Assembly: GCF_023343835.1 (NCBI RefSeq)
Contig: NC_064447.1
Span: 14,323,501 to 14,387,500 of the forward strand
Source: Lagopus muta
Taxonomy: Eukaryota; Chordata; Aves; Galliformes; Phasianidae
DNA length: 64,000 bases
Direction: 5' to 3'
Part shown: positions 20,334-34,343 of the stretch, piece after piece
How the letters are laid out: the number at the start of each line of letters is the position of its first letter
Numbering within the stretch: position 1 is the stretch's first letter
The notes under the pieces: model-generated
Told to the model about the DNA's origin: nothing
Seen by the model: only the letters and a program-made list of their open reading frames with translations
Databases searched by the model: none
Program-made: the position numbers and the translations under genes

Positions 20334-21732
20334 ATGAGTGACTATAAACATCAGTCACAATCAATAAATTTTAGACACGACTTCTTTAGCTACACCAACC
20401 CCCCTATCAGTGACTTTAACCATGATTCACAACCAACACCTCTTAGCCATGACTTCTTCACACATGCCAGCCCTCCAATCAGTGACTTTAACCATGAGTC
20501 ACAACCAACACCTTTAAGCCACCAGAACATCAGCCACCCCAGCCCTCCCATCAATGACATTTTCCATCAGTCCTAGGGAGCACCATTTAACCAGAAATTA
20601 TTTAGGGTCGCCAACCCTCCCATCAGTGACTTGAACCATCAGTCACAACCAACACCTTTAAGCCATCAGAACAGCACTCACCCCAGCCCTCCCATCAGTG
20701 ACATTTTCCATCAGTCACAACAGACACCTTTAAGCCATCAGTACCTCAGCCTCGACAGCCTTCCAACCAGTGACTTTAACCACCAGTTACAAGAAAAACC
20801 TTCATACCAGCCATACTTTAGCCTCACCAGCCCTCCCACCAATGACTTTTAACCATCAGTCACAAACAGCATTTCTAAGCCATCAGTACCACAGCCTCGC
20901 CAGCCCTCCCATCAGTGACTTGAGCCATCAGTCACAACCAACACCTTTAAGCCAGCAATACTTTAGACACGCCAGCCCTGCCACCACTGACTTGAACCAA
21001 TAGCCACAACCAGGACCTTTAAGCCATCAGTACTTCAGCCTCGCCAGCCCTCCCAACAGTGACAATTTCCATCAGTCACATGAACAACCATAAGCCAGCC
21101 ACCCTTTAGACACGCCAGCCCTCCCATCAGTGACTTTAACCATCAGTCACAACCAACACCTTTAAGTCATCAGAACATCAGCCTCGCCAGCCCTCCCACC
21201 AGTGACATGTTACATCAATCACAAGAAGAACCATCATGCCAGCCACCCTTTAGCCATGCCAGCCCTCCCATCAGTGACATTTTCCATCAGTCACAACAGA
21301 CACCTTTAAGCCATCAGTACCTCAGCCTCGCCTGCCCTCCCATCAGTGACTTGAACCATCAGTCACAGCAAAAACCTTTATGACAGCCATACTTTAGCCA
21401 AGCCAGCCCTCCCATCAGTGACTATAGCCATCACTCACAACCAAGACCTTTTACCCATCCATACTTCAGACATTCCGATGTTCCTATCAGTGACATTAAC
21501 CATCAATAAAAACCAACAACTGTTAGCCCTCAATAGTTAGACCATGCCAGGGCTCCCATTAGTGACGTGAATGATCAGTTAAAACCCAGTACTCCCAATC
21601 TGTGACTTTAACTAACCATCAGAACCGACAACTTTTGGCCATCAATACTTCAGCCATGCCAGCCTTCCTATCAGTGACCATCAGTCACAACCAAGACCTT
21701 GTAGCCATCAGATCTTCAGCCATGCCAGCCTT
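20334..21732. repeat. Higher-order block 1 (1,399 bp, short form)
   Basis: Blocks are delimited here by the landmark ATGAGTGACTATAAACATCA. This one carries CAATCAATAAATTT and CCATGACTTCTTC variants that recur only in block 14 (59753), and is almost the same length (1,395 bp there). Confidence 0.8.
20495..20501 (+). promoter_or_regulatory. Array-borne AP-1/bZIP heptamer TGAGTCA (first of 16)
   Basis: A perfect TGAGTCA in ACCATGAGTCACAACC lies 161 bp after each block landmark. The others start at 21894, 25234, 27751, 31165, 34505, 37990, 41259, 44673, 48086, 51500, 54007, 56013, 58519, 59914 and 61917. Other monomers have CAGTCAC or ATTCACA at this place. Sequence identity is seen; function is unknown. 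Confidence 0.6.
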
Positions 21733-24700
21733 ATGAGTGACTATAAACATCAGTCACAATCCATAAATTTTAGACACGACTTCTTTAGCTACACCAACCC
21801 CCCTATCAGAGACTTTAACCATGATTCACAACCAACACCTCTTAGCCATGTCTTCTTCACACATGCCAGCCCTCCAATCAGTGACTTTAACCATGAGTCA
21901 CAACCAACACCTTTAAGCCACCAGAACATCAGCCACCCCAGCCCTCCCATCAATGACATTTTCCATCAGTCCTAGGGAACACCATTTAACCAGAAATTAT
22001 TTAGGGTCGCCAACCCTCCCATCAGTGACTTGAACCATCAGTCACAACCAACACCTTTAAGCCATCAGTACCTCAGCCTCGCCAGCCCTCCCACCAGTGA
22101 CAATTTCCATCAGTCACATGAACAACCATCATGCCAGCCACACTTTAGCCTCAGCAGCCCTCCCAGCAGTGACTTTAACCATCAGTCACAATAACCATCA
22201 TGCCAGCCACCCTTTAGACACGCCAGCCCTCCCATCGGTGACTTTAACCATCAGTCACAACCAACACCTTGAAGTCATCAGAACATCAGCCTCGCCAGCC
22301 CTCCCACCAGTGACATGTTACATCAATCACAAGAAAAACCATCATGCCAGCCACTCTTTAGTCATGCCAGCCCTCCCATCAGTGACATTTTCCATCAGTC
22401 ACAACAGACACCTTTAAGCCATCAGTACCTCAGCCTCGACAGCCTTCCAACCAGTGACTTTAACCACCAGTTACAAGAAAAACCTTCATGCCAGCCATAC
22501 TTTAGCCTCGCCAGCCCTCCCACCAATGACTTTTAACCATCAGTCACAAACAGCATCTCTAAGCCACCTGTACCACAGCCTCGCCAGCCCTCCCATCAGT
22601 GACTTGAACCATCAGTCACAACCAACACCTTTAAGCCAGACATACTGTAGCCACGCCAGCCCTGCCACCACTGACTTGAACCAATAGCCACAACCAGGAC
22701 CTTTAAGCCATCAGTACCTCAGCCTCGCCAGCCCTCCCACCAGTGACTTTAACCATCAGTCACAGCAAAAACCTTTATGACAGCCATACTTTAGCCATGC
22801 CAGTCTCCCATCAGTGACTATAGCCATCACTCACAACCAAGGCCTTTTACCCATCCATACTTCAGACATTCCGATGTTCCTATCAGTGACATTAACCATC
22901 AATAAAAACCAACAACTGTTAGCCCTCAATAGTTAGACCATGCCAGGGCTCCCATTAGTGACTTGAATGATCAGTTAAAACCCAGCACTCCCAATCTGTG
23001 ACTTTAACTAACCATCAGAACCGACAACTTTTGGCCATCAATACTTCAGCCATGCCAGCCTTCCCAATCCGTGACTTGAACCATCAGTCACAACCAACAC
23101 CTTTAAGCCAGCCATACTTTAGCCACGCCAGCCCCGCCACCACTGACTTTAACCAATAGCCACAACCAGGACCTTTAAGCCATCAGTACCTCAGCCTCGC
23201 CAGCCCTCCCACCAGTGACAATTTCCATCAGTCACATGAACAACCATCATGCCAGCCACACTTTAGCCTCGCCAGCCCTCCCATCAGTGACTTTAACCAC
23301 CAGTCACAATAACCATCATGCCAGCCACACTTTAGCCTCGCCAGCCCTCCCATCAGTGACTTTAACCACCAGTCACAATAACCATCATGCCAGCCACACT
23401 TTAGCCTCGCCAGCCCGCACACCAGTGACATGTTACATCAATCACAAGAAGAACCATAATGCCAGCCACTCTTTAGCCATGCCAGCCCTCCCATCAGTGA
23501 CATTTTCCATCAGTCACATGAACAACCATAAGCCAGCCACACTTTAGCCTCGCCAGCCCTCCCAGCAGTGACTTTAACCATCAGTCACAATAAACATCAT
23601 GCCAGCCACCCTTTAGACACGCCAGCCCTCCCATCAGTGACTTCAACCATCAGTCACAACCAACACCTTTAAGCCATCAGAACATCAGCCTCGCCAGCCC
23701 TCCCACCAGTGACATGTTACATCAATCACAAGAAGAACCATCATGCCAGCCACTCTTTAGCCATGCCAGCCCTCCCATCAGTGACATTTTCCATCAGTCA
23801 CAACAGACACCTTTAAGCCATCAGTACCTCAGCCTCGCCAGCCCTCCCATTAGTGACTTGAACCATCAGTCACAGCAAAAACCTTTATGACAGCCATACT
23901 TTAGCCAAGCCAGCCCTCCCATCAGTGACTATAGCCTTCACTCACAACCAAGACCTTTTACCCATCCATACTTCAGACATTCCGATGTTCCTATCAGTGA
24001 CATTAACCATCAATAAAAACCAACAACTGTTAGCCCTCAATAGTTAGACCATGCCAGGGCTCCCATTAGTGACTTGAATGATCAGTTAAAACCCAGTACT
24101 CCCAATCTGTGACTTTAACTAACCATCAGAACCGACAACTTTTGGCCATCAATACTTCAGCCATGCCAGCCTTCCCAATCCGTGACTTGAACCATCAGTC
24201 ACAACCAACACCTTTAAGCCAGCCATACTTTAGCCACGCCAGCCCTGCCACCACTGACTTGAACCAATAGCCACAACCAAGACCTTTAAGCCATCAGTAC
24301 CTCAGCCTCGCCAGCCCTCCCACCAGTGACAATTTCCATCAGTCACATGAACAACCATCATGCCAGCCACACTTTAGCCTCGCCAGCCCTCCCAGCAGTG
24401 ACTTTAACCACCAGTCACAACAATAATGATCATGCCAGCCACCCTTTAGACACGCCAGCCCTCCCATCAGTGACTTTAACCATCAGTCACAACCAACACC
24501 ATTAAGTCATCAGAACATCAGCCTCGCCAGCCCTCCCACCAGTGACATGTTACATCAATCACAAGAAGAACCATCATGCCAGCCACCCTTTAGCCATGCC
24601 AGACCTCCCATCAGTGACATTTTCCATCAGTCACAACAGACACCTTTAAGCCATCAGTACCTCAGCCTCGCCTGCCCTCCCATCAGTGACTTGAACCATC

Positions 24701-25072
24701 AGTCACAGCAAAAACCTTTATGACAGCCATACTTTAGCCAAGCCAGCCCTCCCATCAGTGACTATAGCCATCACTCACAACCAAGACCTTTTACCCATCC
24801 ATACTTCAGACATTCCGATGTTCCTATCAGTGACATTAACCATCAATAAAAACCAACAACTGTTAGCCCTCAATAGTTAGACCATGCCAGGGCTCCCATT
24901 AGTGACGTGAATGATCAGTTAAAACCCAGTACTCCCAATCTGTGACTTTAACTAACCATCAGAACCGACAACTTTTGGCCATCAATACTTCAGCCATGCC
25001 AGCCTTCCTATCAGTGACCATCAGTCACAACCAAGACCTTGTAGCCATCAGATCTTCAGCCATGCCAGCCTT
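21733..25072. repeat. Higher-order block 2 (3,340 bp)
   Basis: Carries the TATCAGAGACTTTAACC variant. Internal markers match block 5 (31004) at a constant shift of 9,271 bp, including the three-fold direct repeat at 23215-23547. Confidence 0.85.
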
Positions 25073-27589
25073 ATGAGTGACTATAAACATCAGTCACAAT
25101 CCATAAATTTTAGACACGACTTCTTTAGCTACACCAACCCCCCTATCAGTGACTTTAACCATGATTCACAACCAACACCTCTTAGCCATGTCTTCTTCAC
25201 ACATGCCAGCCCTCCAATCAGTGACTTTAACCATGAGTCACAACCAACACCTTTAAGCCACCAGAACATCAGCCACCCCAGCCCTCCCATCAATGACATT
25301 TTCCATCAGTCCTAGGGAACACCATTTAACCAGAAATTATTTAGGGTCGCCAACCCTCCCATCAGTGACTTGAACCATCAGTCACAACCAACACCTTTAA
25401 GCCATCAGTACCTCAGCCTCGCCAGCCCTCCCACCAGTGACAATTTCCATCAGTCACATGAACAACCATCATGCCAGCCACACTTTAGCCTCAGCAGCCC
25501 TCCCAGCAGTGACTTTAACCATCAGTCACAATAACCATCATGCCAGCCACCCTTTAGACACGCCAGCCCTCCCATCGGTGACTTTAACCATCAGTCACAA
25601 CCAACACCTTGAAGTCATCAGAACATCAGCCTCGCCAGCCCTCCCACCAGTGACATGTTACATCAATCACAAGAAAAACCTTCATGCCAGCCATACTTTA
25701 GCCTCGCCAGCCCTCCCACCAATGACTTTTAACCATCAGTCACAAACAGCATCTCTAAGCCACCTGTACCACAGCCTCGCCAGCCCTCCCACCAGTGACA
25801 TGTTACATCAATCACAAGAAAAACCATCATGCCAGCCACTCTTTAGTCATGCCAGCCCTCCCATCAGTGACATTTTCCATCAGTCACAACAGACACCTTT
25901 AAGCCATCAGTACCTCAGCCTCGACAGCCTTCCAACCAGTGACTTTAACCACCAGTTACAAGAAAAACCTTCATGCCAGCCATACTTTAGCCTCGCCAGC
26001 CCTCCCACCAATGACTTTTAACCATCAGTCACAAACAGCATCTCTAAGCCACCTGTACCACAGCCTCGCCAGCCCTCCCATCAGTGACTTGAACCATCAG
26101 TCACAACCAACACCTTTAAGCCAGACATACTGTAGCCACGCCAGCCCTGCCACCACTGACTTGAACCAATAGCCACAACCAGGACCTCTAAGCCATCAGT
26201 ACCTCAGCCTCGCCAGCCCTCCCATCAGTGACTTGAACCATCAGTCACAGCAAAAACCTTTATGACAGCCATACTTTAGCCAAGCCAGTCTCCCATCAGT
26301 GACTATAGCCTTCACTCACAACCAAGACCTTTTACCCATCCATACTTCAGACATTCCGATGTTCCTATCAGTGACATCAACCATCAATAAAAACCAACAA
26401 CTGTTAGCCCTCAATAGTTAGACCATGCCAGGGCTCCCATTAGTGACTTGAATGATCAGTTAAAACCCAGTACTCCCAATCTGTGACTTTAACTAACCAT
26501 CAGAACCGACAACTTTTGGCCATCAATACTTCAGCCATGCCAGCCTTCCCAATCCGTGACTTGAACCATCAGTCACAACCAACACCTTTAAGCCAGCCAT
26601 ACTTTAGCCACGCCAGCCCTGCCACCACTGACTTGAACCAATAGCCACAACCAAGACCTTTAAGCCATCAGTACCTCAGCCTCGCCAGCCCTCCCACCAG
26701 TGACAATTTCCATCAGTCACATGAACAACCATAAGCCAGCCACTCTTTAGCCATACCAGCCCTCCCACCAGTGACTTTAACCATCAGTCACAGCAAAAAC
26801 CTTTATGACAGCCATACTTTAGCCAAGCCAGCCCTCCCATCAGTGACAATTTCCATCAGTCACATGAACAACCATCATGCCAGCCACACTTTAGCCTCGC
26901 CAGCCCTCCCAGCAGTGACTTTAACCACCAGTCACAACAATAATGATCATGCCAGCCACCCTTTAGAAACACCAGCCCTCCCATCAGTGACTTTAACCAT
27001 CAGTCACAACCAACACCATTAAGTCATCAGAACATCAGCCTCGCCAGCCCTCCCACCAGTGACATGTTACATCAATCACAAGAAGAACCATCATGCCAGC
27101 CACCCTTTAGCCATGCCAGACCTCCCATCAGTGACATTTTCCATCAGTCACAACAGACACCTTTAAGCCATCAGTACCTCAGCCTCGCCTGCCCTCCCAT
27201 CAGTGACTTGAACCATCAGTCACAGCAAAAACCTTTATGACAGCCATACTTTAGCCAAGCCAGCCCTCCCATCAGTGACTATAGCCATCACTCACAACCA
27301 AGACCTTTTACCCATCCATACTTCAGACATTCCGATGTTCCTATCAGTGACATTAACCATCAATAAAAACCAACAACTGTTAGCCCTCAATAGTTAGACC
27401 ATGCCAGGGCTCCCATTAGTGACGTGAATGATCAGTTAAAACCCAGTACTCCCAATCTGTGACTTTAACTAACCATCAGAACCGACAACTTTTGGCCATC
27501 AATACTTCAGCCATGCCAGCCTTCCTATCAGTGACCATCAGTCACAACCAAGACCTTGTAGCCATCAGATCTTCAGCCATGCCAGCCTT
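25073..27589. repeat. Higher-order block 3 (2,517 bp, deletion form)
   Basis: The first 1.1 kb matches block 6 (34344) at a shift of 9,271 bp, including AGGACCTCTAAGCC at 26182/35453. It then joins the second half typical of block 7, so about 0.9 kb of the full block is missing. Contains the longest open run (25437-26021). Confidence 0.85.
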
Positions 27590-30500
27590 ATGAGTGACTA
27601 TAAACATCAGTCACAATCCATAAATTTTAGACACGACTTCTTTAGCTACACCAACCCCCCTATCAGAGACTTTAACCATGATTCACAACCAACACCTCTT
27701 AGCCATGTCTTCTTCACACATGCCAGCCCTCCAATCAGTGACTTTAACCATGAGTCACAACCAACACCTTTAAGCCACCAGAACATCAGCCACCCCAGCC
27801 CTCCCATCAATGACATTTTCCATCAGTCCTAGGGAACACCATTTAACCAGAAATTATTTAGGGTCGCCAACCCTCCCATCAGTGACTTGAACCATCAGTC
27901 ACAACCAACACCTTTAAGCCATCAGTACCTCAGCCTCGCCAGCCCTCCCACCAGTGACAATTTCCATCAGTCACATGAACAACCATCATGCCAGCCACAC
28001 TTTAGCCTCAGCAGCCCTCCCAGCAGTGACTTTAACCATCAGTCACAATAACCATCATGCCAGCCACCCTTTAGACACGCCAGCCCTCCCATCGGTGACT
28101 TTAACCATCAGTTACAACCAACACCTTGAAGTCATCAGAACATCAGCCTCGCCAGCCCTCCCACCAGTGACATGTTACATCAATCACAAGAAAAACCATC
28201 ATGCCAGCCACTCTTTAGTCATGCCAGCCCTCCCATCAGTGACATTTTCCATCAGTCACAACAGACACCTTTAAGCCATCAGTACCTCAGCCTCGACAGC
28301 CTTCCAACCAGTGACTTTAACCACCAGTTACAAGAAAAACCTTCATGCCAGCCATACTTTAGCCTCGCCAGCCCTCCCACCAATGACTTTTAACCATCAG
28401 TCACAAACAGCATCTCTAAGCCACCTGTACCACAGCCTCGCCAGCCCTCCCATCAGTGACTTGAACCATCAGTCACAACCAACACCTTTAAGCCAGCCAT
28501 ACTGTAGCCACACCAGCCCTGCCACCACTGACTTGAACCAATAGCCACAACCAGGACCTTTAAGCCATCAGTACCTCAGCCTCGCCAGCCCTCCCACCAG
28601 TGACTTTAACCATCAGTCACAGCAAAAACCTTTATGACAGCCATACTTTAGCCATGCCAGTCTCCCATCAGTGACTATAGCCATCACTCATAACCAAGGC
28701 CTTTTACCCATCCATACTTCAGACATTCCGATGTTCCTATCAGTGACATTAACCATCAATAAAAACCAACAACTGTTAGCCCTCAATAGTTAGACCATGC
28801 CAGGGCTCCCATTAGTGACTTGAATGATCAGTTAAAACCCAGTACTCCCAATCTGTGACTTTAACTAACCATCAGAACCGACAACTTTTGGCCATCAATA
28901 CTTCAGCCATGCCAGCCTTCCCAATCCGTGACTTGAACCATCAGTCACAACCAACACCTTTAAGCCAGCCATACTTTAGCCACGCCAGCCCCGCCACCAC
29001 TGACTTTAACCAATAGCCACAACCAGGACCTTTAAGCCATCAGTACCTCAGCCTCGCCAGCCCTCCCACCAGTGACAATTTCCATCAGTCACATGAACAA
29101 CCATCATGCCAGCCACACTTTAGCCTCGCCAGCCCTCCCATCAGTGACTTTAACCACCAGTCACTATAACCATCATGCCAGCCACACTTTAGCCTCGCCA
29201 GCCCGCACACCAGTGACATGTTACATCAATCACAAGAAGAACCATAATGCCAGCCACTCTTTAGCCATGCCAGCCCTCCCATCAGTGACATTTTCCATCA
29301 GTCACATGAACAACCATAAGCCAGCCACACTTTAGCCTCGCCAGCCCTCCCAGCAGTGACTTTAACCATCAGTCACAATAAACATCATGCCAGCCACCCT
29401 TTAGACACGCCAGCCCTCCCATCAGTGACTTCAACCATCAGTCACAACCAACACCTTTAAGCCATCAGAACATCAGCCTCGCCAGCCCTCCCACCAGTGA
29501 CATGTTACATCAATCACAAGAAGAACCATCATGCCAGCCACTCTTTAGCCATGCCAGCCCTCCCATCAGTGACATTTTCCATCAGTCACAACAGACACCT
29601 TTAAGCCATCAGTACCTCAGCCTCGCCAGCCCTCCCATCAGTGACTTGAACCATCAGTCACAGCAAAAACCTTTATGACAGCCATACTTTAGCCAAGCCA
29701 GCCCTCCCATCAGTGACTATAGCCTTCACTCACAACCAAGACCTTTTACCCATCCATTCTTCAGACATTCCGATGTTCCTATCAGTGACATTAACCATCA
29801 ATAAAAACCAACAACTGTTAGCCCTCAATAGTTAGACCATGCCAGGGCTCCCATTAGTGACTTGAATGATCAGTTAAAACCCAGTACTCCCAATCTGTGA
29901 CTTTAACTAACCATCAGAACCAACAACTTTTGGCCATCAATACTTCAGCCATGCCAGCCTTCCCAATCCGTGACTTGAACCATCAGTCACAACCAACGCC
30001 TTTAAGCCAGCCATACTTTAGCCACGCCAGCCCTGCCACCACTGACTTGAACCAATAGCCACAACCAAGACCTTTAAGCCATCAGTACCTCAGCCTCGCC
30101 AGCCCTCCCACCAGTGACAATTTCCATCAGTCACATGAACAACCATAAGCCAGCCACTCTTTAGCCATACCAGCCCTCCCACCAGTGACTTTAACCATCA
30201 GTCACAGCAAAAACCTTTATGACAGCCATACTTTAGCCAAGCCAGCCCTCCCATCAGTGACAATTTCCATCAGTCACATGAACAACCATCATGCCAGCCA
30301 CACTTTAGCCTCGCCAGCCCTCCCAGCAGTGACTTTAACCACCAGTCACAACAATAATGATCATGCCAGCCACCCTTTAGAAACACCAGCCCTCCCATCA
30401 GTGACTTTAACCATCAGTCACAACCAACACCTTTAAGTCATCAGAACATCAGCCTCGCCAGCCCTCCCACCAGTGACATGTTACATCAATCACAAGAAGA

Positions 30501-31003
30501 ACCATCATGCCAGCCACCCTTTAGCCATGCCAGCCCTCCCATCAGTGACATTTTCCATCAGTCACAACAGACACCTTTAAGCCATCAGTACCTCAGCCTC
30601 GCCTGCCCTCCCATCAGTGACTTGAACCATCAGTCACAGCAAAAACCTTTATGACAGCCATACTTTAGCCAAGCCAGCCCTCCCATCAGTGACTATAGCC
30701 ATCACTCACAACCAAGACCTTTTACCCATCCATACTTCAGACATTCCGATGTTCCTATCAGTGACATTAACCATCAATAAAAACCAACAACTGTTAGCCC
30801 TCAATAGTTAGACCATGCCAGGGCTCCCATTAGTGACGTGAATGATCAGTTAAAACCCAGTACTCCCAATCTGTGACTTTAACTAACCATCAGAACCGAC
30901 AACTTTTGGCCATCAATACTTCAGCCATGCCAGCCTTCCTATCAGTGACCATCAGTCACAACCAAGACCTTGTAGCCATCAGATCTTCAGCCATGCCAGC
31001 CTT
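27590..31003. repeat. Higher-order block 4 (3,414 bp)
   Basis: Canonical length. Has TATCAGAGAC, CAGTTACAACC, CACTATAACC (near 29163) and CCATTCTTCAG variants; shares all four with block 10 (47925) and three with block 8 (41098). Confidence 0.88.
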
Positions 31004-34000
31004 ATGAGTGACTATAAACATCAGTCACAATCCATAAATTTTAGACACGACTTCTTTAGCTACACCAACCCCCCTATCAGTGACTTTAACCATGATTCAC
31101 AACCAACACCTCTTAGCCATGTCTTCTTCACACATGCCAGCCCTCCAATCAGTGACTTTAACCATGAGTCACAACCAACACCTTTAAGCCACCAGAACAT
31201 CAGCCACCCCAGCCCTCCCATCAATGACATTTTCCATCAGTCCTAGGGAACACCATTTAACCAGAAATTATTTAGGGTCGCCAACCCTCCCATCAGTGAC
31301 TTGAACCATCAGTCACAACCAACACCTTTAAGCCATCAGTACCTCAGCCTCGCCAGCCCTCCCACCAGTGACAATTTCCATCAGTCACATGAACAACCAT
31401 CATGCCAGCCACACTTTAGCCTCAGCAGCCCTCCCAGCAGTGACTTTAACCATCAGTCACAATAACCATCATGCCAGCCACCCTTTAGACACGCCAGCCC
31501 TCCCATCGGTGACTTTAACCATCAGTCACAACCAACACCTTGAAGTCATCAGAACATCAGCCTCGCCAGCCCTCCCACCAGTGACATGTTACATCAATCA
31601 CAAGAAAAACCATCATGCCAGCCACTCTTTAGTCATGCCAGCCCTCCCATCAGTGACATTTTCCATCAGTCACAACAGACACCTTTAAGCCATCAGTACC
31701 TCAGCCTCGACAGCCTTCCAACCAGTGACTTTAACCACCAGTTACAAGAAAAACCTTCATGCCAGCCATACTTTAGCCTCGCCAGCCCTCCCACCAATGA
31801 CTTTTAACCATCAGTCACAAACAGCATCTCTAAGCCACCTGTACCACAGCCTCGCCAGCCCTCCCATCAGTGACTTGAACCATCAGTCACAACCAACACC
31901 TTTAAGCCAGACATACTGTAGCCACGCCAGCCCTGCCACCACTGACTTGAACCAATAGCCACAACCAGGACCTTTAAGCCATCAGTACCTCAGCCTCGCC
32001 AGCCCTCCCACCAGTGACTTTAACCATCAGTCACAGCAAAAACCTTTATGACAGCCATACTTTAGCCATGCCAGTCTCCCATCAGTGACTATAGCCATCA
32101 CTCACAACCAAGGCCTTTTACCCATCCATACTTCAGACATTCCGATGTTCCTATCAGTGACATTAACCATCAATAAAAACCAACAACTGTTAGCCCTCAA
32201 TAGTTAGACCATGCCAGGGCTCCCATTAGTGACTTGAATGATCAGTTAAAACCCAGCACTCCCAATCTGTGACTTTAACTAACCATCAGAACCGACAACT
32301 TTTGGCCATCAATACTTCAGCCATGCCAGCCTTCCCAATCCGTGACTTGAACCATCAGTCACAACCAACACCTTTAAGCCAGCCATACTTTAGCCACGCC
32401 AGCCCCGCCACCACTGACTTTAACCAATAGCCACAACCAGGACCTTTAAGCCATCAGTACCTCAGCCTCGCCAGCCCTCCCACCAGTGACAATTTCCATC
32501 AGTCACATGAACAACCATCATGCCAGCCACACTTTAGCCTCGCCAGCCCTCCCATCAGTGACTTTAACCACCAGTCACAATAACCATCATGCCAGCCACA
32601 CTTTAGCCTCGCCAGCCCTCCCATCAGTGACTTTAACCACCAGTCACAATAACCATCATGCCAGCCACACTTTAGCCTCGCCAGCCCGCACACCAGTGAC
32701 ATGTTACATCAATCACAAGAAGAACCATAATGCCAGCCACTCTTTAGCCATGCCAGCCCTCCCATCAGTGACATTTTCCATCAGTCACATGAACAACCAT
32801 AAGCCAGCCACACTTTAGCCTCGCCAGCCCTCCCAGCAGTGACTTTAACCATCAGTCACAATAAACATCATGCCAGCCACCCTTTAGACACGCCAGCCCT
32901 CCCATCAGTGACTTCAACCATCAGTCACAACCAACACCTTTAAGCCATCAGAACATCAGCCTCGCCAGCCCTCCCACCAGTGACATGTTACATCAATCAC
33001 AAGAAGAACCATCATGCCAGCCACTCTTTAGCCATGCCAGCCCTCCCATCAGTGACATTTTCCATCAGTCACAACAGACACCTTTAAGCCATCAGTACCT
33101 CAGCCTCGCCAGCCCTCCCATTAGTGACTTGAACCATCAGTCACAGCAAAAACCTTTATGACAGCCATACTTTAGCCAAGCCAGCCCTCCCATCAGTGAC
33201 TATAGCCTTCACTCACAACCAAGACCTTTTACCCATCCATACTTCAGACATTCCGATGTTCCTATCAGTGACATTAACCATCAATAAAAACCAACAACTG
33301 TTAGCCCTCAATAGTTAGACCATGCCAGGGCTCCCATTAGTGACTTGAATGATCAGTTAAAACCCAGTACTCCCAATCTGTGACTTTAACTAACCATCAG
33401 AACCGACAACTTTTGGCCATCAATACTTCAGCCATGCCAGCCTTCCCAATCCGTGACTTGAACCATCAGTCACAACCAACACCTTTAAGCCAGCCATACT
33501 TTAGCCACGCCAGCCCTGCCACCACTGACTTGAACCAATAGCCACAACCAAGACCTTTAAGCCATCAGTACCTCAGCCTCGCCAGCCCTCCCACCAGTGA
33601 CAATTTCCATCAGTCACATGAACAACCATCATGCCAGCCACACTTTAGCCTCGCCAGCCCTCCCAGCAGTGACTTTAACCACCAGTCACAACAATAATGA
33701 TCATGCCAGCCACCCTTTAGACACGCCAGCCCTCCCATCAGTGACTTTAACCATCAGTCACAACCAACACCATTAAGTCATCAGAACATCAGCCTCGCCA
33801 GCCCTCCCACCAGTGACATGTTACATCAATCACAAGAAGAACCATCATGCCAGCCACCCTTTAGCCATGCCAGACCTCCCATCAGTGACATTTTCCATCA
33901 GTCACAACAGACACCTTTAAGCCATCAGTACCTCAGCCTCGCCTGCCCTCCCATCAGTGACTTGAACCATCAGTCACAGCAAAAACCTTTATGACAGCCA

Positions 34001-34343
34001 TACTTTAGCCAAGCCAGCCCTCCCATCAGTGACTATAGCCATCACTCACAACCAAGACCTTTTACCCATCCATACTTCAGACATTCCGATGTTCCTATCA
34101 GTGACATTAACCATCAATAAAAACCAACAACTGTTAGCCCTCAATAGTTAGACCATGCCAGGGCTCCCATTAGTGACGTGAATGATCAGTTAAAACCCAG
34201 TACTCCCAATCTGTGACTTTAACTAACCATCAGAACCGACAACTTTTGGCCATCAATACTTCAGCCATGCCAGCCTTCCTATCAGTGACCATCAGTCACA
34301 ACCAAGACCTTGTAGCCATCAGATCTTCAGCCATGCCAGCCTT
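31004..34343. repeat. Higher-order block 5 (3,340 bp)
   Basis: Counterpart of block 2 at +9,271 bp, with the same three-fold direct repeat (32486-32818). 74 bp, one monomer, shorter than the canonical block. Confidence 0.88.
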
